This document shows positions 54,317 to 64,000 of a DNA stretch of 64,000 bases, one piece after another. This DNA is from Ischnura elegans. Taxonomy: Eukaryota > Arthropoda > Insecta > Odonata > Coenagrionidae. The notes beneath the pieces were generated by a model, which saw only the letters and a list, made by a program, of their open reading frames with translations, did no database searches and was not told where the DNA came from. The stretch lies in assembly GCF_921293095.1 (NCBI RefSeq), contig NC_060247.1, forward strand, positions 115,029,111-115,093,110. The letters are read 5' to 3'. Each line of letters opens with the position of its first letter. The stretch's first letter is position 1. The translations under genes were made by a program, and so were the position numbers.

Positions 54317-54560
54317 CAGTGACCACTTGGCAAAATTAGCAGTGCCGGAACACTCTTTCCGTAACTTTTTTTAGAAGTGAAATTTTACTCTGTGTTTTTA
54401 TTACAAGTTATTATTTACATTTTATTACAAATAATTTTCCTTTGGTTACAAATGTATATATTAGGAATTTTGAGGCAAAAAATTTATAGAAGTGTTATTT
54501 GACTATTATGCCTTTTGTTAACCAGTGCCGGAATGGTGTTCTGCCACCATGACACCACTG
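54317..54560. mobile_element. hAT-like miniature element, family 4 copy 2
   Basis: Starts CAGTGACCACTTGGCAAAAT and ends GACACCACTG; flanks GTAATAAC / GTGATAAC form an 8-bp duplication with one mismatch. Same family as 20601-20856. Confidence 0.75.
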
Positions 54561-56737
54561 GTGATAACCTCATTAAATCCTCAGGGGGACATGTCCTACA
54601 CATAAAATATAGAAGGGGACGTGTCCCCCACAGGATCGGTGCTAGTTGATGACGAATTATGAATTATCATACTGAGAGCTTCTCTGGTTAGCTAAATCAT
54701 GATCTTAAATCATCAGGAGCATAGATTCAAAGTCAATAACATAACATATTTGAAAATACCTCTTTTAGAAGAGGATTAGCCTTATACAGGGTGTGGCATC
54801 ATAACTTCCTTTTTTAAAATGTGTGCCATTCAGCCAGTTGATATAGTAATGGAGTGTTGGTGGTCTTGTTTAAGAGGCTAAACTATAAAGTTTTGTACCT
54901 ACAAAGAGTAGTTTCCATAAAGCATTGGAACTTTGAGGATTGTGCATTTGCCATTCAAAGGATATGACAGACAGACAACAGTCATAAAAAAAGGTATCAG
55001 TGGTGAAGCTTAAGAGGTAATCCAAGAGACAGAGACTAAGAAAAGTAATTCAATTTAAAATTTATTTTTACGTATTTTTCGTTCCTTATATAAATCAAAT
55101 ATATTTCAAGTGGGCGAAATTTGAGCATTTCAATTTCAGGGGTGAATTAGAGTGGCCAACTTGTTTTCCTGAATAGCCCCCTGGGGATTTTTTCCACGGG
55201 GTCTTTGGTAATCACGTGTTTATGTGCACTGCTCAAGGAACCTACAAGCTTTGATGATCAACATCCAGATAGAAATTGCCAACATACCCCTACTATGTTA
55301 CCAAGAATCACAGCAAACACCAGAATTCAGTTTACTCTCAGTATGGAGAACCTCATTTGATCTCCAAACTGAACTTTAGATGTGTGTCTACATAATAAAA
55401 ATAACAATAAAAAATTTCTGATTCATTAAATTGGTTTCATTAAGTTTTGAAAAAGAAATGAAGTTATGTTGCCGCACCCTTTATATTATAGCAGTAACTC
55501 TATTGTATTATCAACTATTTTTATTATATTAATTTTTTCATCCATTTCACATTGATAATTTATTTGCTTCACCTTAATGTCAAAATCAAGCTGCAGTAAC
55601 AATACGTATATGTTCATGGACTATGTTCTATGACTGAATGGCAAAGTCTCACAATATTGATTGCAGACTTTCTACTCTAGGTGGAGTTACTACAAAAGTT
55701 TACTAGGAATGAAAATTACGAGAGTGATTATGTCAAAGCACTGATTTGCTTAAGCCTTCCTCAAAGGAATCCTTCCTAGCAACATACAAAAATCACTGTG
55801 AATTGTAATATTGCTCTTAGGTGGCTCTTCTACAAAGCATTGATTAAAGTATTATTATGTCTTTCTTTTATGACAGACAAAAGTCAACAGTCATTATTTT
55901 TAGTTGAGCAAGATTGAGTGCAAATTTGAAAAAATCTTGAATTTCGAGCAAGATTTGAGCTCGATATTTCTTTGTTATTCAAGATTTTTTACTCGGGAGT
56001 TCTGGTCAATTCTTTTTCACAATAAAAGATATTTTCTCAATGCAGAGATTTTATTTGTCATTTATTAGACGAATCACAACAGTGTAGACAGTTCAGTTTT
56101 TAGATTTTGGTGATAAAAACATGTAAGAAATATATTAGAGAGTATGAACTGCCATCAAGAATACAAACAATGCAATGTTACAAAGATTCATGAATATAGA
56201 TTATTCTAAAGAAATATAAATTTCAAGCATTCAGGGAATTCAAAGAATACAATTGAATAAAATGTGTGAATCAAGTCAAGTTGAGCAGTAACTTTCTCTA
56301 CCTCAAATCTCAAGAAATTGAGACTCTGATAGCCCATTTATTACCCATTTTATGCCTCTAAAAAAGGTGAGGAAAAGACACGTAGCCTAATTTCCTATGC
56401 AGGACATTGAATTAAAGTATTTGGAGATTAGGGAGGCCGTCTGCTCCTAGACTCCCAAATATATTGGTATGTCCCATGTGCCAATGGCCATCTGTGCCAT
56501 TATATACTAACTACTCTGTTGTCCATCATGACTCTTGAGCGCGAAGAGAATCTAATATCAAGAATACAGCCAAGTTTTGGTGAATATACGAGAGAGGGGG
56601 AGATGGGGCCGGTAAAATAAAAAGAGGCTGATTAAAGACCTACGAAAAGTATCCCGCACAGGGAACCTATTAAATACACATAAAATCGTTTCAGGCTTGA
56701 TTTTGTGGAAGTTTGCTATATCCATGATAAAAGTACA

Positions 56738-56781
56738 AATGGTAATTTCCACACTAATTAAACGGTGTGGAAATTACCATT
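56738..56781. repeat. Perfect 17-bp hairpin
   Basis: AATGGTAATTTCCACAC (56738-56754) and its exact complement (56765-56781) are separated by 10 nt. Confidence 0.9.
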
Positions 56782-57895
56782 CTTTTCATCATTTTTAACC
56801 TATTAAATTTTAACTGTTGATTATCATTGCAATTATCCACTTAATAATGTTCATAAGTATGAGGATCAAATGTTTTGACCAAAGAAGGTGCTTTGCCATT
56901 ATGAGAATATTGTGGACATGGGTTGCAGAAATCTAGACTTTTTACAGTTAGTTTAATGATAATATCTCAAAAACCAAGGCCCTTTGGATGCTAGAAAAAA
57001 AACTATCTCAAAAAATTTCATTTTCTACCCAACTTAGCAGGAAATGGCCACATTTTGTGGAACTGTGTAACAAGTAACATTATGACAGAAAAAATTTTGT
57101 ATGTTCCACATAATTATTAACAGACTTCAGTTTCGATAACTTATGGCATTTCTATGGTGAAGCTACTCACGATGTGAGGAAATTTATGCAATTGCCAGAG
57201 GTGAAGGAGGTGTTTAAAAATTGGGGTAGGATTCTCTCAATCCTCGGAAGAACAAAGAGCTTATATGTTCCGTTTGAAGTTTATGAGACACGACAGTAGA
57301 GCTAAGGGTAAAATAGTAATTTACAGCATGTGTATTTTGGTTTTGAAAAGCCATAGAAATTTCGAACTGTTCCCAAAAGTACAAATTTTTCCCTATGGAT
57401 TGTCTGTGAAGAACCTTGACAATAAAATCACGAATGTTTTTACAGTCAAGTAAATAATTAGCAAAATTAGAGGTCAGATCACCTCTTACCCAACAATTCT
57501 TCGCTCCACCACCTTCGCTGAAATTTAGCATCCAGTTTGATGCATATGCATAGAATTACAGCTGGATGTGTTACAGCAAAGCTTATATATTTTCTATCAC
57601 ACTGGGAAGACTGAACGTGATCTGGTGGTGACCCTTGGCTACCTTTCCACTTAAAGTCTTAATTTGGATAGTGCTCTGTATTAATCTCTCTATTTCAAAT
57701 TGTTATCTTCATCGGATTTTACCTTAAAAAGTTATCAAATGATGTGATGTAATTTAAAAACTTTAAAAATTTTGGGGATAAGTGTATAGGAAAAACAGCA
57801 ATATAAGAACTTGAATCAGATGTATGGAGCAAGATATGATGGACGTAAGCATTATAAATTTAAGTGTTAAAATATTAACAGACACAAGAACTGAT

Positions 57896-57955
57896 TGATA
57901 TGAGAACCGAGAGCAAAGTGGAGAGCTGGATCAAACCAACCTTTTTACTGTTGAT
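57896..57955 (+). mobile_element. LINE 3' tail, second copy
   Basis: GAGAACCGAGAGCAAAGTGG, AGAGCTGGATCAAACCAACC and TGTTGAT match the tail at 23317-23400 with substitutions. Confidence 0.45.
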
Positions 57956-58163
57956 TACAAAAACACTAATCAATAGCAAAATTTTTATAATACAGTGTCT
58001 CCAGTCACTAGGTTATACCCTATAATCTGCAGAAAGTAAGTCAAGGTATTTGGGCCAGTATGGTGGAACTGTTCCATCATCTACAAGTAAATAATTGTTA
58101 AGTATTGAATATTTTTAATCAGCAAATGAGTAAAGAGGAAACAAATGCAAGGAGCAAGGCACA

Positions 58164-58370
58164 ACCCTATTGAAAATTTCTTATAAGTCTTACAGAAATT
58201 CTTATAAGAATTCTGTAAGACTTATAGGATTCTATAAGTCTTACAGAATTCTATAAGTCTTACATATTTCTTATAGGATTCTATAAGTCTTATAGAAATT
58301 CTTATAGGATTCTATAAGTCTTACAAAAATTCTTATAAGAAATCTGCATTTCTTATAGAATTCTACAATA
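58164..58370. repeat. AT-rich palindromic tandem repeat
   Basis: About ten irregular copies of ATTCTATAAGTCTTACAG and TTCTTATAAG(AA), many self-complementary. Starts CCCTATTGAAAATTTCTTAT. The repeat at 62565-62712 ends with the inverted form of this start. Confidence 0.75.
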
Positions 58371-58583
58371 ATGCTGCGCGGGTCGCATACCTTTTAGGTT
58401 TTTATCCAGCAGGCGTGTCACCATAACTTATGTTGGCAATTGATAATTATTTTAGGAATTCTACATAAGATAATTTTTTGAAATTATGTATAACTCTTTT
58501 TTAAGTAATGTTCAGCTAATTTCCTGGTTATTTTCAGCATGGTATTTGACATAAATGGTTCCAAGAAGCGGAGGCTTCTTTAA
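58371..58583. other. Spacer before piggyBac element
   Basis: AT-rich; ends with the TTAA target copy at 58580-58583. Confidence 0.4.
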
Positions 58584-61183
58584 CCTGGATCCGCCCAATG
58601 TAACATAAATGTCACACCCTGTATCGCTCCACTGTAATGGCTCTTGCATCGTTCGGGCACGGTATATTGTTGTGTTTTATACCTTATAAGAAAGAGGAAG
58701 CTAAGTGCTTCAATTCAAGCTAAGAATTGTCAAGTGAGAGTGAAGACCTATCCTTTGAGTACCCCTGGTACTTATGCGCCTTCCCTAGACACTAAAAATG
58801 GACGTTCGCTTTGTGTAAATATTTAATTTTTTCATTAACTATATGCGCTACAGTGACAATTTTTGGTATTTATCAACATAATGATATAGAATTATTAATA
58901 ATACATTAATATGTTTGGTATTGCTTTCCATTTCTGTAATAAACTCTGATAAATGTTACTGTGACATAAATGTCACATTGGGCGGATCCCTATGCAAATC
59001 TTCAAAGTTTCGAATTTTTTGCTCTAGTTAGAATTTATTCCATTTTCAAGGTTTTTTCCTTCGTATTCCCGCCAAAAGATTTATTATTTATCAATTAGTC
59101 GATAAATTTGCATTTATTAACTTTTATTCCGGTAATTACTTTTGAATTAAATTTTTTAATATTAGGGATATCGATAGCTCAGAGATATTACAGTGTGAAG
59201 CCAAATAGCTTCCGGAAAACGAAGACTTTGACGAAGTACAATATACCTTGAGCTACCAGAAACAGCAATTGTCACTGATGAGGACATTGCAGATGACCAG
59301 GCTGGTGGACTTGTGGAAAATTTAACGGGAAGACAACTTCGGGCAAGAGTGGAGCTTGTTTTGCAGCTTGATAATGATAATACTAATGAATTCCAAGAGA
59401 AGTCCTGAAGTATTTCGGTAACAGTTAGATGTAAGGAAAAGGATTCGAAGTCAACGAAGCTTACATCACTTCTCCAATAGAAAAAAGTAAAAAGAGAAGC
59501 TGCTTATTTGCGACAAGAAGGTCATTTTGTAAGAAATAGGTTATTCCCCGAAACAGATCTTCCGGAATAGAGGGAAAAATTAGGTGTAGAAATTTTTTAA
59601 ATGGTTTTTTCGAATGACATTCTTTTTTCTCATGGCAGAATTAGATAATTATACTACTTCTATTGTTTTTTCATCTTCTAGCATCAGTAAAGAGGAGATG
59701 AAAATTTTCATTGGGATTTTACTTTTATGAGGTTGTAACTGGTTTCCATCCAAGCGATGCTCCTGGGAAGATTCTGGGGGTGCTCACAACTCAATGGTTA
59801 CGAATGAATAGGTTCTTTGTGATGAGTAGATACCTTCACTGTGCAGACAATACGATGCCCGACATAATAGACAAATTGTGGTAGCTTCGCCGTAGATCAC
59901 TAAATTGAAAGAACGTTTCAGAGGGATTTTTCCCACTGAAAAAACTCTCTTTTGGCAGGAATGATTGTGGAGTATTTTGGTATCCATCCTTGCATGTAAT
60001 TCATTCGGCGGAGGACAATCAGTTTTGGTGGTAATGGTGGAATATTTTCCTTGACTTTTGGATGTAGCTGTTCACAATCTGAAGCTGTTCACAATCTGTT
60101 CACGAGCGAAATCTGGTCATTGCATGTCACAATTAGAGATCAGGCGTGTAATAATGCAAGCATTACTGGCCATACATCGATGCAAAGGCAAGTATAGCCG
60201 CCGTACTACTTCATTTTCAACAGAGGCAGGCAGTGAAATATGTTACGATGCTAATGATCAATTAGTCTCAAAAGATTGCGTCGCCGTGCTGGAGAACATT
60301 GCGCTTCCGTCAAATGCACTGCATGCGATGCATGAAATATGGACAAATATTGCTTTACTACTTACCACTCAAAATGGTACGTATACGCCGGCATTGAACT
60401 CTAAAGCAATCTTTAGTTTATATGAAACAAATTGATTCAAATTTAATGCAATTTTATAAGGTATTACACCCTTATATGTTGTGAGAATATTTTTCAAACA
60501 TGTATATTTATTCTATGTATTTTCCAAAATTGGGAAATGCATTTTCAACTATTTTACTTATTTTCCATGTAAAAATATTATTTAAATGTATCTTCAACAA
60601 ATCCATTGATTGTGTCAATTCAAGGTTCTGTAATTTCATAACACTACTGCCGAAAACTTAAATTTATACATAAATTTAAAATAATTTTTCTTGATGTGTA
60701 TTTGACAAGTTTATAATATAAACATTATAAATTTAAATATACCCCAAACTTGTGAAACAGCATTGAAAAAATCCAAAACACTTCTACATCTTAAAAAATC
60801 ACAATTTACATCGAAAAATTTATGAATCGCGGGCAATGGAACTCTGAAAATTATTGCTAAATTTTTAAACAATTTACTTTAAATTTAAACAAAAGCTTGA
60901 AAATAGTGTACGTAATTAATAATATGTTTTTCTTGTGTTTTTTATCATTTAAATGAACATTGCAGCTCAAATGCGAAAAATATTTGCTTTTTCTGGGGAA
61001 AAATTACCTTGCACCAAAAGACAACAGATCCGCCCAATGTGACATTTATGTCACAGCCTGTATCTCGGAAACTACACAACCGATCAACGAAATATTTTCA
61101 GAATGTAGTAAAAATGAGACCCTTACCATTCCCCTAGAATATGAATTATTAATCTCAAAAAAAATATTTTGGGCGGATCCAGG
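58584..61183 (+). mobile_element. piggyBac-type DNA transposon, complete ends, decayed
   Basis: 2600 bp. Terminal inverted repeats CCTGGATCCGCCCAA, flanked by TTAA on both sides (58580-58583 and 61184-61187), the hallmark of piggyBac. A subterminal palindrome GTGACATAAATGTCAC-like motif attached to the CCGCCCAATGT end occurs near the left tip, again inverted at 58961-58989 and directly at 61027-61068. The transposase between is broken by stops and frameshifts, so the copy is probably immobile without help. Confidence 0.88.
59260..60435 (+). pseudogene. piggyBac transposase pseudogene
   Basis: Fragments in several frames: VTDEDIADDQAGGL (acidic N-terminal part), SSISKEEMKIFIGILLL followed by a stop, then FPSKRCSWEDS, MNRFFVMSRYLHCADNTMPD, DVAVHNLKLF and QLEIRRVIMQALLAIHR. 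These follow the order of piggyBac transposase motifs (EI..F.G.L, YW, NRF..I.RYLH..DN, LEFR). Catalytic aspartates cannot be assigned with confidence in the broken frame. Confidence 0.78.
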
Positions 61184-61363
61184 TTAATGCGACTTGTTAG
61201 TACATATATATATATCGCTGAGGGCACATGAAAAATTGTAGACTTATAAGATCTCTCTGTTTCGAGTCTACAGATTACTTGACCGATGGAAGTTCGATAT
61301 GGGCCATGAATAACCACGATGTATACTACGATTGCATACGTTGCAGGATACTGTTCACATGGT

Positions 61364-61414
61364 TCCCTAGCAACCTAACAACCAAAACTTGTTTGGTTGT
61401 TAGGTTGCTAGGGA
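61364..61414. repeat. Perfect 23-bp hairpin
   Basis: TCCCTAGCAACCTAACAACC (continuing AAA; 61364-61386) and its exact complement (61392-61414) are separated by the 5-nt loop ACTTG. Confidence 0.92.
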
Positions 61415-64000
61415 TTGCTTTTATATGTTAATCATTCACTATGTCTTTGTGATAGCAGTTTAATAAAATAAGTCGTGTGCTTCTAACCAAAATAAGGCAT
61501 TGACCTCATTTGGTAAGTATTAAAAAACTGGCATTCCTAAAATTATGTTACCTTAAACAGATAGTTTCGTTGAATTTTAAACTTTTCATCATTAATCTGG
61601 ATAGACATGTATATTTTTCAGATTGTGGCATATCTAACATAAGAGGAAGTTTTAATGAAAACAGTGTTTTAATGGACAAAGTGAGTGATTTAGTCGTCTC
61701 TGAAGAGAATGAGAATGAATTTGTATGAGTATGCCAACATCTGCACAGTTATTATTTTATGGAAAATACATCAACTATTATTCTCAATCAGTGTTTCTGT
61801 GATTCCTATTAATTTCCCTAAATCTTGCACTCATTGTTAGCCATATTCTACGTATCCTTTTCTCCAAAATGGCATCAAATTCCATTTTGCTTTGCTTATT
61901 TCTTTCATTATTTATCCAAATCTGCATGTAGAGGTCTCATTTTCTCAGGTATCTTAAATAAACATTGCTCATATGCATTTTATTTATCAAATTTTACTCT
62001 TCCTTCCCATATAATTTCTTGAAGTACCTATCTCCAGTGGAACTTGAATTTTATTTCATTTGCTTCTTCAATTTTCCAGGTTAAATCATATTCCATATTG
62101 CAATTCCTGTATCTTTCATTGCGTAATGATTGCCAAAGTTGTATTCAATTATCAGTCCATCATTCTAGGTTATCGTTGGTTTCATTGATTTTAGTTTCTT
62201 TTAGCATGTGGGGACATTAACCTTATACAGAACCCATGCCCTGAAAGACCTCTATGGTATCTCGCCTTGTCTGGCCAGCCAGGTGAACTTTACAGAGCTT
62301 CAATGTCCTTTTTGATGTACACTGATGATAGACATCTACATTAGGTTCATGGGAAATCATTAGGTTTGCTGTATAAGATATAGGCGTCTACATTTGGATT
62401 GAATTAGGTATAATGCTAACTTTGTACTCTCAGTAAGGATGTAAATCTTATGTAGCTTTTTATAGAAGTTTGCGCAAGTGTTTTAAGCATGTTGATATGA
62501 TATTTATAATAAATATTTCCATCAGAAAATTTGTTATAAATAAAATTTTGTAACTGATAGTTAGAAGAAATTTTTTTATAAGAAAAATTCTTATAAGAAA
62601 TTTTCTTATAAAAAATATGCCTAATTTCTGATATGAAATTTTCTTATAGAAAAATTCTTATAAGAAATTTTCTTTTAAGAAAAATGCCCAATTTCTGATA
62701 AGAAATTTCCAATAGGGAAGTGAACAGCAAGAAAAATGGCTATTTTCTTGCATCTGGGTATACAAAATATGGCTAGAGAATGAGTTTACTTGAAAGCAAT
62801 GCACTAAGAAAAATTCAAGCTTATGAGAAAACAATTAATTATCACATGCTCCAGCAGCCAAAAAAACAAGGCATTATGGTAACAACTGTACATCAGCAAC
62901 AACTCATTTGAAGTTTTTTTTAGTGCATAGGGTAAAAATGTATAATTCATCAAAACAAACAGTTTATTTCACCTAGTACTATTATACACTGACTCAAGTA
63001 GATTGATTCCTTCTATGAAGAACACAGCCTTCATCATATGCATAGGGTTGACAGAAAAAATTAAGAAAATAAATCCTTGCCAATGATTTGACTGGGCAGA
63101 TTATTTATTGGTGTATTAACATTTGAACAGACAAACTTATAAGTAAAAAGAGAGAAAATACATTGACTGTTTCCAGCCTATAAAGCAAAACAGAACCCAC
63201 TGTCGGAAACTGGTACTCTATGTCTTACTTTGGGGCATTTCATCTTAGTGGGAAAATTGCTTCCAAGTTCCTGATTGGTACTTAAAACACCATACACTGA
63301 AAAACATATTTTCAAACTGCAAGGTCTCAACGAACCCACAGAAAAAAGTAGCAAGTATTTAATGCAATTAAGATACATATTACAAAGGATGTTATGTAAG
63401 ACAGATGTGAAAATGAAATTTCTGATGATTGCCCAGCTAAATAACTGGATAAATTCTTATCAATATCCAGCCATGCATGAGGATCCATCTGGTGCAGGGT
63501 TTTGAGGTTTGTCACATTGCTCATCCTCAGGGATTAATTTCAAACAAGTGTTGATGAAGTCATTTTAGGAGTTATCTTTGAAAGTGAGGAATCCAAGAAA
63601 CACTGACTTATATACTGGTATGATTTCATCTTTCTTTGGGGACAAGGAACTTTACAGACCTATAAATGTTGTACCAGATGAATTCTCTTACTCATCAGAA
63701 AACTTGAAAGAACTTTACCTGGAACTGCAGGCATTTTAAAATTACATGAATGGAACACAAAAGAGATTTCAGAAGATTTAACCTCAAGAAGCAAGTTCAC
63801 CAAACACCTTTAAACAGAAGTGTATAAAATTGATTTCCATACAATATCGCTCCACTATTAAAATGAAATGGAAAAGCTGGATGGTTTTGAATAGCTAGAA
63901 ATAATAAAAAATATTGATGTTGATAAATTCCTAATGAATGAATGCATGTTCCTAGTCTAGCCCCTATTTTTAAAGGTTGAATTCCTCCTTCTCTCCCTCC
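61415..64000. other. Intergenic DNA to window end
   Basis: AT-rich; contains the repeat at 62565-62712. Short open frames on both strands at 63180-63540 are not recognised and lack splice or homology support. No gene claimed. Confidence 0.35.
62565..62712. repeat. AT-rich palindromic tandem repeat, second array
   Basis: Two direct copies of about 72 bp built on TTCTTATAAGAAATTTTCTT and ATGCC(T/C)AATTTCTGAT; ends AATTTCCAATAGGG, the inverted form of the start of the array at 58164. Confidence 0.7.

Larger units (their letters stand above)
54561..58163. other. Intergenic DNA
   Basis: AT-rich, no gene supported. Holds the hairpin at 56738-56781 and a LINE tail at 57896-57955. Confidence 0.4.

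Noticed and set aside
63178-63540. Overlapping open frames on both strands near the right edge as an exon of a further gene
   Set aside because: Three frames are open over the same AT-rich stretch, none with recognisable homology or a convincing pair of splice sites.

Overview
The window is nuclear DNA of an animal, most probably an insect or other arthropod. It is AT-rich, with short GC-rich exons, GT-AG introns of 0.1-6 kb and a dense load of small DNA transposons. Three protein genes can be read by joining exons whose phases agree. None was checked against a database; identities rest on recognised family motifs.

Region 1 (about 1.2-15.1 kb, + strand) is the 3' half of a mixed-lineage kinase gene, the MAP3K9/10/11 family (Drosophila slipper). 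This JNK-pathway MAP3K has its SH3, kinase, leucine-zipper and CRIB parts beyond the left edge. The window holds the Ser/Pro/Gly/His-rich C-terminal tail, with family landmarks in order: KTWGPS..., KRWSKSAPN, the IELVLYNMAAMLAGVAAGYD helix, GHRRTPS, ETLLDMP...QTQDSTVPL and the terminal EREFLS. Two unreported-looking 30-nt microexons (2883-2912 and 4694-4723) fit both splice signals and reading frame. The large exon at 10.4-11.3 kb carries a one-base frame slip at a run of nine C.

Region 2 (21.6-29.1 kb, + strand) is a complete four-exon TMEM50A/B gene (159 aa, four membrane segments). Region 3 (33.8-49.0 kb, - strand) is a nearly complete GH35 beta-galactosidase gene (GLB1-like). Eleven exons give 631 codons with signal peptide and both catalytic glutamates; only the short last exon was not found. 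TMEM50 and the beta-galactosidase gene are convergent. The three genes have unrelated functions and look like ordinary neighbours.

Region 4 (49-64 kb) has no gene I can support. It holds more transposons, including a complete but decayed piggyBac element with TTAA target duplications, palindromic and tandem AT-rich repeats, and two perfect hairpins.

The mobile DNA is the most varied part: hAT-like miniature elements of several families with 8-bp duplications and G/C-run ends, two pogo-like elements with TA duplications, a PIF/Harbinger-like miniature element, foldback elements and LINE 3' tails. Several families occur twice or more in the window, which let their ends be set by comparison.
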